A stretch of 32,914 bases of DNA from Bacillota bacterium (GTDB lineage Bacteria; Bacillota; Clostridia; Peptostreptococcales; Anaerovoracaceae). Position 1 is the stretch's first letter. Each line of letters begins with the position of its first letter. Positions 22,508 through 30,981 of this stretch are shown piece by piece. The DNA is taken from contig JAUNQD010000024.1 of the NCBI GenBank assembly GCA_030536355.1, forward strand, positions 1 to 32,914, given 5' to 3'. The notes below the pieces were generated by a model. That model had not been told where the DNA came from. It searched no databases and saw nothing but the letters and a program-made list of their open reading frames with translations. The translations under genes and the position numbers were made by a program.

Positions 22508-23380
22508 ATGATAGTAAAGAAATATTCCATCGGGGAAGTTGCGGAAATGTGTAGCGTGTCTATCAAGACATTGCGTTACTATGACCAGATAGGTCTCGTT
22601 ATCCCTGAATACAGAAACGAAGAAAGCAAATACAGATATTACAGTAAACAGCAGATGATAAAGCTGTTTATAATCAGGCAGCTTAGAAAGCTGGGATTTG
22701 CTGTCAAGGAAATCAAAGAACTTCTTGAAAACCTCAATGTCGAAGAAATGGAAGAGGCGGTAAACAATCGTCTTGAGGCCATCGATAGTGAGATCAAAGA
22801 ACTGGAACTTCGCAGAGCAATTGGCGAAAATCTGAGAGAAAGGCTTAAGATGGGAGGAGATATCTTATCCAGAGCTGATGGTATATTCTCTGATGCATAT
22901 ATGGATGCTATGGATAATATACAGCTTGAGAAGATAGAAGAGGGAACTCTATATTTCTCACGTGAGATCATGAAAAATTACTGTAATTCTGATGTATCAC
23001 TGCCGCAGTGGATATCCATAACAGATAAATGTATCGAACAAGGCCTCATAAGAACAAGTCCTATCATAGTTACTTACTATGCACAGCCATTGGAACAGTT
23101 TCTTATGAAGGATACTGACGTGGAATTCGGGGTTCTTGTTGATGGAGAAAGAGAAGGTAAGGAATTTCGTAAATTCGGCGGATTTGATGCAGTGACTAAG
23201 ATCCATGTGGGTAAATACTCTGATGCAGTAAACAGCCATATAAGTATGATGCAGTGGATCAACCAGAATGGATATGAGCTGGCAGGTCCTATATCAGAAG
23301 AATTCATCGTATCGCCTGTAGATATCGATAATGAAGATGAACACATCACCAAGATAATCATGCCGGTGAAGAAAAAATAA
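22508..23380 (+). CDS. MerR-family transcriptional regulator with GyrI-like effector domain
   Basis: 290 residues. Residues 4-72 form the MerR winged helix (YSIGEVAEMCSVSIKTLRYYDQIGLVIPEY). A long coiled-coil dimer helix follows (about 75-118, EEAVNNRLEAIDSEIKELELRRA). The C-terminal part (about 130-290) looks like a GyrI/AraC-type effector-binding domain, as in BmrR-like drug or metabolite sensors. The ligand is unknown. GAGGAAG lies upstream of the ATG. It is 42 bases after the VWA gene and may be co-transcribed with it. A shared terminator separates it from the convergent DtxR-type gene. Confidence 0.88.
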   Translation: MIVKKYSIGEVAEMCSVSIKTLRYYDQIGLVIPEYRNEESKYRYYSKQQMIKLFIIRQLRKLGFAVKEIKELLENLNVEEMEEAVNNRLEAIDSEIKELELRRAIGENLRERLKMGGDILSRADGIFSDAYMDAMDNIQLEKIEEGTLYFSREIMKNYCNSDVSLPQWISITDKCIEQGLIRTSPIIVTYYAQPLEQFLMKDTDVEFGVLVDGEREGKEFRKFGGFDAVTKIHVGKYSDAVNSHISMMQWINQNGYELAGPISEEFIVSPVDIDNEDEHITKIIMPVKKK

Positions 23381-23404
23381 CTCCCTTTAAAGGGAGTTTT
23401 TTAT
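23379..23404. terminator. Bidirectional terminator between merR-type and dtxR-type genes
   Basis: ACTCCCTTTAAAGGGAGT is a perfect 18-base palindrome with T-runs on both strands, so it can end transcription in both directions. Its right arm lies inside the last codons of the minus-strand DtxR-type gene, whose stop codon is formed by the TTTAAA centre; the left arm begins at the stop of the MerR-type gene. Confidence 0.88.
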
Positions 23405-23764
23405 TATGTCGATATTTTCTTTTAATCTTTCGAATGTTTCCTGACTGATATGGTGTTCTACCTTGCAGGCATCATCTTTAGCTGTATCTTCGGAAACGCC
23501 TATAGCTATGAATAGTTCAGTCAGAAGCTCATGTCGCTCTACTACTGAAACAGCTATCTCAAGGCCTTCTTCAGTAAGTGAGATATGCCCGTCTTCATCG
23601 CGGCTTATATATCCGTTAGTTTCAAGTTGCTTCATAGCGATGCTAACGCTTGGTTTGGAAAAGCCCAGGTAGTGGACTATATCTATAGCTCGCACTTGTC
23701 CATTTTCTTTAGACAGTACATGGATCGCTTCCAAATAGTTTTCTGCAGATTCAAGTATTTTCAT
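23387..23764 (-). CDS. DtxR/MntR-family metal-dependent repressor (short form)
   Basis: 125 residues: an N-terminal winged helix (residues 1-65, with VRAIDIVHYLGFSKPSVSIAMKQLETNGYI) and a helical dimerisation/metal domain ending in DDACKVEHHIS. No C-terminal SH3-like domain. Cys100, Glu103 and His104 match the Cys-x-x-Glu-His primary-site pattern of iron-sensing DtxR/IdeR rather than the Glu-x-x-Glu-His of MntR. The N-terminal ligand position is Asn9, where DtxR has Met and MntR has Asp, a form common in clostridial members. AGGAGA upstream supports the start. It follows deoD on the minus strand. I infer that it may control the feo operon. Confidence 0.9.
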   Translation of the reverse strand: MKILESAENYLEAIHVLSKENGQVRAIDIVHYLGFSKPSVSIAMKQLETNGYISRDEDGHISLTEEGLEIAVSVVERHELLTELFIAIGVSEDTAKDDACKVEHHISQETFERLKENIDIIKNSL

Positions 23765-23801
23765 TTATATTCTCCTAAAATCATTTTTAGTGACTGTATC
23801 G

Positions 23802-24509
23802 TTATTTAATGGCAGTTTCAAGAGCCAGTTTCATCATATCCGTGAAAGTGTTCTGGCGTTCTTCTGCTGTAGCCTTTTCTCCTGTAACGAAGTGATCGCT
23901 GATGGTCATGATAGCCATAGCGTTTTTCTTATTGTAAGCTGCGTTCATATAGAGAGCTGCAGCTTCCATTTCTACGCCCATGATCCCCATGGATCTCCAT
24001 CTCTTCCACCAGTCTTCTTTAGTTTCATAGAAAACATCGCATGAAACCATATTGCCTGCTTTGAATCCGATGCCTGTTTCAGCTGAAGCTGCCTGCATCT
24101 TAGTCAGTAGTTCGTAGCTGATGCATGGGGCATAGTTTCCCGGTACATCAAAAGCATGGATATAATTGGAGTCAGTTGATGCAGCCAGTGCAACTACGAT
24201 ATCCTTGACTTTGATATCATCGTGAAACGATCCTGCAGTACCGATACGGATGATGTTCTCAACATCGTATTCTGTATAGAGTTCCCATGAATAGATACCC
24301 ATTGAAGGCATGCCCATTCCGGACCCCTGAACTGATACAGGAACGCCTTTGTATGTGCCTGTGTATCCATACATCCCTCTGATTTCATTGTAGCATTTAG
24401 CACCTTCCAGGAAGTTCTCAGCTATGAATTTAGCTCTGAGAGGATCTCCCGGCATAAGGACTGTATTGGCGATATCGTTTTTGTTCGCAGCATTTATATG
24501 TGTACTCAT
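23802..24509 (-). CDS. deoD: Purine-nucleoside phosphorylase, DeoD type
   Basis: 235-residue hexameric-type phosphorylase: purine (deoxy)nucleoside plus phosphate gives the free base and (deoxy)ribose-1-phosphate, for salvage in the cytosol. Visible are VLMPGDPLRAKFIAENFL (phosphate/ribose loop), GSGMGMPSMGIYSWEL, RIGTAGSF, the ribose-binding GVEMEAAALY (Glu-Met-Glu, residues about 178-184), and TISDHFVTGE with the catalytic Asp. AAAGGA six bases before the ATG sets the start. It lies between the S66 carboxypeptidase and the DtxR-type regulator on the minus strand, possibly one operon. An inverted repeat lies in its leader. Confidence 0.96.
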   Translation of the reverse strand: MSTHINAANKNDIANTVLMPGDPLRAKFIAENFLEGAKCYNEIRGMYGYTGTYKGVPVSVQGSGMGMPSMGIYSWELYTEYDVENIIRIGTAGSFHDDIKVKDIVVALAASTDSNYIHAFDVPGNYAPCISYELLTKMQAASAETGIGFKAGNMVSCDVFYETKEDWWKRWRSMGIMGVEMEAAALYMNAAYNKKNAMAIMTISDHFVTGEKATAEERQNTFTDMMKLALETAIK

Positions 24510-24529
24510 GGTTTATCCTTTCTCGGCGA

Positions 24530-24554
24530 ATCATGAAATCCACCATGTCATGAT
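24530..24554 (-). promoter_or_regulatory. Inverted repeat in the deoD leader
   Basis: ATCATGA (24530-24536) and TCATGAT (24548-24554) are exact reverse complements 11 bases apart, 20 to 45 bases upstream of the deoD ATG. Spacing near two helical turns would suit a dimeric repressor; a TATACT that could be a -10 lies just upstream and overlaps the end of the S66 gene. Confidence 0.35.
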
Positions 24555-24566
24555 CTGTTTATGAAA

Positions 24567-25499
24567 TTAGTATACCACAGATATATTCTTTATACCATCT
24601 TTTGCATCGAATGAAACTTCTGCACCCATAGGCAGAGTGCTCTGAGGATAGATGTGTCCTGCCCTTAAATTGAGGATAGTAGGTTTATCCCAAGGAAGCA
24701 CTACTTCTTCAAAAATTTCATGAAGTGAAAGAGAAGGGTGATCGGCTTCTTCGCATCTTTCAAAAGTTCCGAGGATTATTCCTTCACAGTCCCTGAATTT
24801 TCCTGCAAGAGCAAGGGCAGTGAACATTTTATCTAACCTAAAAGGCATCTCATCTACATCCTCTATGAAAAGTATCTTGCCCTTTGTATCGACTTCATAA
24901 GGAGAGCCGAGAGTGCCTGCCATTAGAGAAAGGTTACCTCCCACGAGAGTGCCCTTTGCGAAACCTTCGCGAAGCGTTATGATATCTTCTCCTTCAGGGT
25001 TTCCAATGGTTTTGAGATTTTCAGGTGCAAAGAGACAGGTCCTCAGCGAGTCATTGGTGAAACCTTCATGCACGCGATAGTCGGTAGTAGGCATCGGCCC
25101 GTGGAAAGTGATGAGACCACATTTCTGATTGATATTGAAATGGAGCGCAGATATATCGCTGTATCCTATGAATACCTTCGGGCTATTTTTTATCACTTCG
25201 AAGTCAAGCAACGGCAGAAGCCGGGTAGTTCCGTAGCCGCCTCTGAGACAGAATATGCCCTTGATGGTATCATCAGCGAATGCTGCATTGATATCTTCGG
25301 CACGTTGGTTGTCAGGACCTGCAAGATATCCGTGTGACATGTGGCAGCTTGGCATCACTACAGGTTCCAGTCCCAGGAACTTGATAGACTCTACCGACAT
25401 TTCCAGTTTCTCATCTGAAACAGGTGATGAAGGGGCAGTTATAGCTACTTTATCTCCCGGTTTCAGCGGGTTGGGGCGGATCATAATATTTTTACTCAT
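24567..25499 (-). CDS. S66-family LD-carboxypeptidase (muramoyl-tetrapeptide carboxypeptidase)
   Basis: 310-residue serine peptidase of the LdcA/MccF family, which removes the terminal D-amino acid from murein tetrapeptides during cell-wall recycling; MccF relatives cleave microcin-type conjugates. The N-terminal LKPGDKVAITAPSSPV, GIFCLRGGYGTTRLLPLLDF and the nucleophile Ser in IGYSDISAL are clear. The Glu of FIEDVDEMPFRLDKM and the His of AGHIYPQSTLPMG complete the triad. No signal peptide, so cytosolic. The start MSKNIM has GGAGG five bases upstream; an ATG four codons earlier lies before that site. It sits downstream of the rpsT terminator. Confidence 0.92.
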   Translation of the reverse strand: MSKNIMIRPNPLKPGDKVAITAPSSPVSDEKLEMSVESIKFLGLEPVVMPSCHMSHGYLAGPDNQRAEDINAAFADDTIKGIFCLRGGYGTTRLLPLLDFEVIKNSPKVFIGYSDISALHFNINQKCGLITFHGPMPTTDYRVHEGFTNDSLRTCLFAPENLKTIGNPEGEDIITLREGFAKGTLVGGNLSLMAGTLGSPYEVDTKGKILFIEDVDEMPFRLDKMFTALALAGKFRDCEGIILGTFERCEEADHPSLSLHEIFEEVVLPWDKPTILNLRAGHIYPQSTLPMGAEVSFDAKDGIKNISVVY

Positions 25500-25530
25500 A
25501 GACACCTCCATGATAATTTCTCAAAAAACG

Positions 25531-25561
25531 AAAAAAGATGGGAGACACATCCATCTTTTTC
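25531..25561 (-). terminator. Terminator after rpsT (works in both directions)
   Basis: AAAAAGATGG (25532-25541) and CCATCTTTTT (25551-25560) form a 10-bp stem with a nine-base loop; the minus-strand transcript of rpsT ends in a T-run. A smaller stem, GTGCAT/ATGCAC (about 25580-25597), lies between it and the rpsT stop. Confidence 0.8.
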
Positions 25562-25616
25562 TTTAGTTCGCTCATTTTGTGCATTTAACTTATGCACCGG
25601 TGGGGACGGGTGAGAC

Positions 25617-25883
25617 TTAGGCGTTAGCCTTGTTGAATCTCTTTGTTAATCTTGATACTTTTCTGGAAGCAGCCTTCTTGTGGATAGTGTTCTTAGCAGC
25701 AGCCTGCATCAGCTTCTTTTCTGCCAGAGCCAGCTTTTCCTTAGCCAGTTCCATGTCGCCTGCTTCGATAGCAGCGTCAAAAGCCTTTAAAACTGCCTTC
25801 AGATGACCTTTAACTCTTCTGTTTCTAGCAGTTTTCTTGTCGATTACACGGATTCTTTTCTTTGCGGATTTAATATTAGCCAT
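25617..25883 (-). CDS. rpsT: 30S ribosomal protein S20
   Basis: 88-residue, Lys/Arg/Ala-rich three-helix protein that binds 16S rRNA. MANIKSAKKRIRVIDKKTARNRRVKGHLKAVLKAF at the start and KNTIHKKAASRKVSRLTKRFNKA at the end are diagnostic. It is divergent from gpr, as in Bacillus. A promoter lies about 70 bases upstream and the leader holds a stable hairpin that could take part in autoregulation. Terminated by its own hairpin downstream. Confidence 0.97.
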   Translation of the reverse strand: MANIKSAKKRIRVIDKKTARNRRVKGHLKAVLKAFDAAIEAGDMELAKEKLALAEKKLMQAAAKNTIHKKAASRKVSRLTKRFNKANA

Positions 25884-25914
25884 TAAATTTACCCCACTTT
25901 CATATTATATAGCC

Positions 25915-25936
25915 TGCTGTGACTTAGTTCACAGCA
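25915..25936 (-). other. Hairpin in the rpsT leader
   Basis: TGCTGTGA (25915-25922) and TCACAGCA (25929-25936) are perfect 8-bp arms with a six-base loop. It lies in the 5' untranslated region between the rpsT promoter and start codon. An alternative -10 (TATAAT at about 25905-25910 on the minus strand) lies just downstream, so the repeat could instead be an operator. Confidence 0.5.
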
Positions 25937-25952
25937 TAAAAACGCAAGATTA

Positions 25953-25981
25953 ATTATATAGGAATAAAAAGTCTTTTGCAA
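25953..25981 (-). promoter_or_regulatory. Sigma-A promoter of rpsT
   Basis: Read on the minus strand: TTGCAA (25981-25976), 17 bases, TATAAT (25958-25953). The -10 is perfect and the -35 close to consensus. Confidence 0.75.
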
Positions 25982-26029
25982 GGGGAAAATCATAGAAAAT
26001 CCAACTTTTGATGACTATTTGGAGGGGAA

Positions 26030-26914
26030 ATGAATTACAGAACAGATCTTGCCATAGAGAGAAAGGAAATGCTGGATGATAATGCCGAGGGAGCAGAAGT
26101 ATCAGGTGTTTCCGTTGAAAAATATCCATATGGAGATGACGTGGTCACTACAATAATAAAGGTGCTTGATGAAGACGGTGCGAAAGCACTTGGTAAGCCT
26201 GTGGGAGACTACATCACGATAGAGGCGTCAGGGATATTGGATGAGAGTGAGACGACCAAACAAAATGCTGTGGCAGCTGTTAATGATGCTTTGTCAAAAC
26301 TGATAAGATTTCATTATAAACTCAAGGTAATGGTCGTGGGTCTTGGAAATAATGAAGTTACTCCCGATTCTCTTGGCCCCAGAACTGCAGGCAAAATCAA
26401 AGTTACAAGGCATTTATTCATCATGTTTGATGCAGATGGAGATGAGGAAATGTCAAATGTAAGCTGTATGATACCCGGAGTAAGCGGAACAACAGGAATA
26501 GAAACTGCTGACTTGGTAAGGAAAGCCGTGGAAATAACTAGGCCGGAATTCGTTGTAGTCATAGATTCGCTGGCGGCCAGAAGTATTGAAAGGGTGAGCA
26601 CAACTATACAGATCACCGATACAGGTATTTCTCCCGGTGCGGGAATGGGGAACAGGCGGACCGGGATCAATGAAGAAACAATTGGAACTAAAGTAGTTGC
26701 CATAGGTGTGCCGACTGTAATAGATGCTACGACCATAATTCGCGATGTGATGATAGATAATACACATTGTGTAGATGAAATAGAAAAATATATAGAGGAT
26801 CATGAACAAAATATGATCGTTACTTCTACCGACATAGATATGATAATCAAGGAGTTTTCGGACATTATTGCTGAAGGTATTAATAAAACATTACATCCGG
26901 GCATATATTCATAA
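26030..26914 (+). CDS. gpr: Germination protease GPR (spore endopeptidase, peptidase family A25)
   Basis: 294-residue protease that degrades small acid-soluble spore proteins when spores germinate. It is made as a zymogen in the forespore. Conserved features are the N-terminal YRTDLAIERKEM with a short propeptide, VVGLGNNEVTPDSLGPRTAGKIKVTRH, MIPGVSGTTGIETADLV, VIDSLAARSIERVSTTIQITDTGISPGAGMGNRR and IGVPTVIDATTI. GGAGGGG is seven bases before the ATG. It is 22 bases ahead of spoIIP, and the order gpr-spoIIP-small gene-lepA-hemW is as in Bacillus. A sigma-G promoter was looked for and not found. Confidence 0.95.
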   Translation: MNYRTDLAIERKEMLDDNAEGAEVSGVSVEKYPYGDDVVTTIIKVLDEDGAKALGKPVGDYITIEASGILDESETTKQNAVAAVNDALSKLIRFHYKLKVMVVGLGNNEVTPDSLGPRTAGKIKVTRHLFIMFDADGDEEMSNVSCMIPGVSGTTGIETADLVRKAVEITRPEFVVVIDSLAARSIERVSTTIQITDTGISPGAGMGNRRTGINEETIGTKVVAIGVPTVIDATTIIRDVMIDNTHCVDEIEKYIEDHEQNMIVTSTDIDMIIKEFSDIIAEGINKTLHPGIYS

Positions 26915-26936
26915 AAGTAACGGATGGAGGACAACT

Positions 26937-27818
26937 ATGAGCAATATTATGAAGGGCATGATAATTGCAGCTACTATAGTATTTATTGGTTCAACACTCT
27001 TTTTTCTTAAAGTCAAGCCCAGCTTTGCTGTATCAGAGTATTTAATGGATGAAAGAGAACTGGGCGAATTGTGTATTGCCCAAGTAGTGCCGGGAAGCAA
27101 GGATGCTGAGACCGGTACTTTTGATGATCAGGTTAATTTAGGATCTGACATCAAGTCAGATGAAGATAATAAGTCAGAAGAAAAGGCTAAAAAGATAAGG
27201 GACATAAAACTGACGTCAGATCCTTTAGTCATCATATATCATACTCATAGCAGTGAATCATACATGCCGTTTAAAGAAAGCAATTATCACAGGGTAGATG
27301 AGGAGGGGACAGTAAGAGACGTTGGAAATGTGCTGGAGAATGAGCTTAAGAAAAAAGGGATCAATGTGATACATGACAAGACGATACATGACAGACCTTC
27401 TTATAACGAATCATACAGCAGATCCCTGGCAACCATCAAAACCCTTAAAGAAAAATATCCAACTGCCCTTTACATAATAGACTTACATAGAGATGCTGCG
27501 GCAGCAAGCGCAACGGAGGGAAAATACATAGAGATCGATGGTAAGCGAGTTGCTAAGTTCAGTATGGTGGTCGGCAGATCAAACGAGAATTATGTTGAGC
27601 TTTATGATTTTGCTAAAAAGGTGAGCGGTAAGGCGGATGCCATGTATAGTGGGTTCGGAGGTGCGATCATCGAAAAAGATTATAATTATAATGAATTCGT
27701 CAGCAATAAGGCATTGCTCCTTGAGATGGGAAACAACAAAAATACTATAGAAGAGGCTAGGGAGTGCGGCAAATATTTTGCGGAAGTGCTGGCATCCATA
27801 ATCAAGGAAGAGCAATGA
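26937..27818 (+). CDS. spoIIP: Stage II sporulation protein P (engulfment amidase)
   Basis: 293-residue cell-wall amidase/endopeptidase that acts with SpoIID in forespore engulfment. An N-terminal membrane anchor (about residues 5-23) is followed by an acidic Lys/Asp/Glu linker (about 60-85) and then the amidase domain: LVIIYHTHSSESYMPF with the zinc-binding His, VGNVLENELKKKGINVIHDK, ALYIIDLHRDA, and LLEMGNNKNTIEEA with the catalytic Glu. The start at 26937 has GGAGG six bases upstream; the frame is open further upstream across the gpr end but without a ribosome site. Confidence 0.94.
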   Translation: MSNIMKGMIIAATIVFIGSTLFFLKVKPSFAVSEYLMDERELGELCIAQVVPGSKDAETGTFDDQVNLGSDIKSDEDNKSEEKAKKIRDIKLTSDPLVIIYHTHSSESYMPFKESNYHRVDEEGTVRDVGNVLENELKKKGINVIHDKTIHDRPSYNESYSRSLATIKTLKEKYPTALYIIDLHRDAAAASATEGKYIEIDGKRVAKFSMVVGRSNENYVELYDFAKKVSGKADAMYSGFGGAIIEKDYNYNEFVSNKALLLEMGNNKNTIEEARECGKYFAEVLASIIKEEQ

Positions 27819-27846
27819 GATCGAAATAAACAAGTAAGGAGTGTCA

Positions 27847-27999
27847 ATGAAGAATACTATTATAAAAGCTGCGGCTGTTTTTATGGTGTTTTTTATAGGG
27901 ATGTGCAGCCTGGCAGTGGTGGATAACATTTGTTTAGAAACTACCAGATATGGTGGAAAATTACTTTTCAATGTTGAAAAAATAGGGCTTTTCAATTAA
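27847..27999 (+). CDS. 50-residue membrane protein at the yqxA position
   Basis: Short gene read directly from sequence. MKNTIIKAAAVFMVFFIGMCSLAVVDN forms one N-terminal transmembrane helix or uncleaved signal, followed by about 20 residues (ETTRYGGKLLFNVEKIGLFN). AAGGAG lies five bases before the ATG, and the gene sits 28 bases after spoIIP and 35 bases before lepA. In Bacillus subtilis the same slot is held by yqxA, a longer sporulation-associated membrane protein (DUF3679). I cannot claim homology from so short a sequence, but position, orientation and membrane helix agree. Confidence 0.65.
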   Translation: MKNTIIKAAAVFMVFFIGMCSLAVVDNICLETTRYGGKLLFNVEKIGLFN

Positions 28000-28034
28000 A
28001 ATAAAATAAGAATAACAAAAATTGAGAGGCAGAA

Positions 28035-29846
28035 ATGAAAGATTACAAGAAATACATCAGAAACTTCAGTATAATCGCACATATAGATCACGGTAAATCA
28101 ACTTTGGCCGATAGAATAATCGAGAAAACAGGACTTGTTTCAGAACGTGAAATGAGAGAACAATTTCTCGATAATATGGACCTGGAACGTGAAAGAGGGA
28201 TCACCATCAAGCTTCAGACTACGAGGCTTGTTTTCAAGTCCAAGGACGGCAATGAATATATCTTCAACCTCATCGATACTCCGGGACATGTGGACTTCAC
28301 TTATGAAGTATCAAGAAGCCTTGCAGCATGCGAAGGTGCGGTTTTAGTCGTGGACGCTACTCAAGGGGTAGAAGCACAGACTCTTGCCAATGTTTATCTG
28401 GCAATGAATGAAGATCTGGAAATCACTCCTGTTCTCAATAAGATAGACTTGCCGTCAGCAAGACCTGATGAGATCAAACAGGAAATCGAAGACGTTATCG
28501 GAGTAGATGCACAGGATGCTCCTCTAGTTTCAGCCAAGGAAGGCATCGGTATCGAAGATCTTCTTGAAAAGATCGTTACTGAGATACCTGCACCTGAAGG
28601 TGATGAAAACGGTAAACTGAAGGCACTTATATTTGACTCATACTATGACAATTATAAGGGTGTAGTTATATATACTCGTATATTTGACGGAACCGTTAAG
28701 AAGGGTGATATGATCCGTCTGATGAATACAGGTAAAAAATATGAAGTTACGGAAGTTGGCGTATATTCACCTGGGCCTGTAGAAACTAAATCACTCAGAG
28801 CAGGAGAAGTAGGATATATCTGTGCAAGCATCAAGCAGGTGGCGGATGCCAGAGTCGGTGATACTATCACGATAGATGATGACCCTACAGATGAAGCTCT
28901 GCCTGGCTATAAAAAAGTTCAGCCAATGGTTTATTGTGGTATATATCCTGCTGAAGGGGAAAAGTACGAAAACGTTAAAGATGCTCTGGAAAAACTGCAG
29001 GTAAATGATGCTGCATTCCATTTCGAACCTGAAACTTCAACGGCTCTGGGGTTCGGTTTCAGATGCGGATTCCTAGGTCTTCTTCATATGGAAATAATCG
29101 TTGAAAGACTTGAAAGAGAGTTTGACCTTGGTGTCGTTACGACTTCACCAAGTGTAATATACAAAGTTGTTCTTACAGATGGAACTGTTGAAATGGTACA
29201 GAATCCTTCAAATCTGCCGGATGCAACGCTCATAGATCATATCGAGGAGCCTATGGTGAAAGCTGATATCATGGTTCCTAAAGATTATGTAGGCAATATA
29301 ATGGAAATCTGTCAGGAACGTCGCGGCAGGATGATCCATATGGAATATATCACTGAAAACAGAGTGAACCTCCATTACGATATGCCGCTCAATGAAGTTA
29401 TCTATGACTTCTTTGACGCGCTTAAATCCAAGACGAGAGGGTATGGTTCGCTTGATTATGAATTCACAAGATACGAACCGTCAAAGGTGGTCAAGCTGGA
29501 TATCCTTCTGAACAAGGATATGGTAGATGCATTCTCCATGATCGTACATGAATCCAAAGCTTATTCAAGAGGCAGATTTGTCTGCTCCAAGCTTAAAGAA
29601 ATAATACCTATGCATCAGTTCGAAGTGCCTATCCAGGCATCTATCGGACAGAAGGTAATAGCCCGAGAGACAGTCAGAGCATACAGAAAAGACGTTATTG
29701 CCAAGTGTTACGGCGGTGACATTTCCAGAAAGAAAAAGTTGTTGGAAAAACAGAAGGAAGGAAAGAAGAGAATGCGGCAGTTTGGTACTGTAGAAGTACC
29801 ACAGGAAGCTTTCACTGCGGTATTGAAGTATGACGACAACAAATAA
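28035..29846 (+). CDS. lepA: Elongation factor 4 (LepA)
   Basis: 603-residue translational GTPase that acts on stalled or pre-initiation ribosomes. G1 AHIDHGKST (about 15-23), the switch region RERGITIK, G3 DTPGHVDF and G4 NKID are clear, then domain II, the EF-G-like domain III/V, and the LepA-specific C-terminal domain with [50 protein letters not shown]. Length is standard. GAGAGGCAG precedes the ATG. The last 17 bases overlap the start of hemW in another frame, so the pair is tightly linked. Confidence 0.97.
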   Translation: MKDYKKYIRNFSIIAHIDHGKSTLADRIIEKTGLVSEREMREQFLDNMDLERERGITIKLQTTRLVFKSKDGNEYIFNLIDTPGHVDFTYEVSRSLAACEGAVLVVDATQGVEAQTLANVYLAMNEDLEITPVLNKIDLPSARPDEIKQEIEDVIGVDAQDAPLVSAKEGIGIEDLLEKIVTEIPAPEGDENGKLKALIFDSYYDNYKGVVIYTRIFDGTVKKGDMIRLMNTGKKYEVTEVGVYSPGPVETKSLRAGEVGYICASIKQVADARVGDTITIDDDPTDEALPGYKKVQPMVYCGIYPAEGEKYENVKDALEKLQVNDAAFHFEPETSTALGFGFRCGFLGLLHMEIIVERLEREFDLGVVTTSPSVIYKVVLTDGTVEMVQNPSNLPDATLIDHIEEPMVKADIMVPKDYVGNIMEICQERRGRMIHMEYITENRVNLHYDMPLNEVIYDFFDALKSKTRGYGSLDYEFTRYEPSKVVKLDILLNKDMVDAFSMIVHESKAYSRGRFVCSKLKEIIPMHQFEVPIQASIGQKVIARETVRAYRKDVIAKCYGGDISRKKKLLEKQKEGKKRMRQFGTVEVPQEAFTAVLKYDDNK

Positions 29847-30981
29847 ACTTGGTCTATATCTTCATATCCCATTTTGTGTGAGAAAATGCAGTTATTGCGA
29901 TTTTCTCTCCTTTGGATGCACAGATAACAAGATTTTGACTGAATATGCTTACGCATTGATGGAAGAAATCAAGATACGCGCTGTTGATTGGAAGAATAAA
30001 GAGGTGGACTCCATCTATATAGGTGGTGGTACGCCTTCTTTGCTTTCAGAATGGGATATAGGCAGGATAATCGACTGTATCAGAGAGAATTTTACTGTTA
30101 CGGAAGATGCGGAAATAACCATTGAAGTGAATCCTGCTACAGTAGATGATGAAAAGCTCGTTCGTTATTTGAGAAAGGGAATCAACAGGCTTAGCATAGG
30201 TGTACAATCTTTTGAAAATCATGTGCTTGATGTCCTTGGAAGGATACATAATAAGAACGATGCATTTTATTGTCTTCAAAGGGCACAAAAAGCAGGTTTT
30301 CAGAACATAAATATAGATATAATGTTCGGTATTCCGGAACAGACAATGAAAATGTGGAAAGATACTGTAAGACAAGCTATCTTCTTAAGACCTACACATA
30401 TTTCTTTATACAGCCTACAGGTAGAAGAAGGAACTGAGATGTATAAGAAAATATATGAAGACGGTGTATTTGAACCTACGGCTGAAGAAATCGATCGAGA
30501 GATGTATCATACAGCATTGAGGATGATGAAAACTGCAGGGTATGATCATTATGAAATATCAAACAGCGCTTTGCCGGGATATCAAAGCAGACATAATATG
30601 AAGTACTGGTCTTATGACGAATATTTAGGGCTGGGCCTTGGTGCCAGTTCGTTTGCAGGCGGCGTACGTTTCAAGAACTGTGACAGCATGTATGATTATG
30701 TACAGGCGATCAAAAACGAAGTTGCACCTGTCGATGCAGGAAGCGTTGAAAAATATACCCAAAATGAAGAAATGGGTATATATGTGTTCACGGGATTGAG
30801 AAAATCTGAAGGCATCGACCTTATCAACTTCAATAAGGTTTTTGATAAGGGCTTCTTCGAAGTATATGATAGAACGATCGTGGATAAATACAGAGGGAAA
30901 CTGATATTAGAAGGAAACAGGCTATATCTTTCTGAAAAAGGAATGGATATTTCCAACACTATAATGGCGGAGTTTATATGA
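29830..30981 (+). CDS. hemW: Radical SAM heme chaperone HemW
   Basis: 383 residues. The radical SAM cluster motif is C16-x3-C20-x2-C23 in [11 protein letters not shown], with DF after the third Cys as in HemW; true HemN (coproporphyrinogen dehydrogenase) has a fourth Cys there. [26 protein letters not shown] and [10 protein letters not shown] are typical. HemW hands heme to client proteins. Annotation pipelines often call it HemN. The start overlaps lepA by 17 bases and lacks a strong ribosome site, so it may depend on lepA translation. The stop overlaps the glpK ATG by four bases. Confidence 0.92.
   Translation: MTTTNKLGLYLHIPFCVRKCSYCDFLSFGCTDNKILTEYAYALMEEIKIRAVDWKNKEVDSIYIGGGTPSLLSEWDIGRIIDCIRENFTVTEDAEITIEVNPATVDDEKLVRYLRKGINRLSIGVQSFENHVLDVLGRIHNKNDAFYCLQRAQKAGFQNINIDIMFGIPEQTMKMWKDTVRQAIFLRPTHISLYSLQVEEGTEMYKKIYEDGVFEPTAEEIDREMYHTALRMMKTAGYDHYEISNSALPGYQSRHNMKYWSYDEYLGLGLGASSFAGGVRFKNCDSMYDYVQAIKNEVAPVDAGSVEKYTQNEEMGIYVFTGLRKSEGIDLINFNKVFDKGFFEVYDRTIVDKYRGKLILEGNRLYLSEKGMDISNTIMAEFI

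Noticed and set aside
25937..26029. Sigma-G promoter for gpr
   Set aside because: A GAATA is present (25962-25966), but no CATnnTA lies at the required 17-18 base distance; gpr control could not be assigned.
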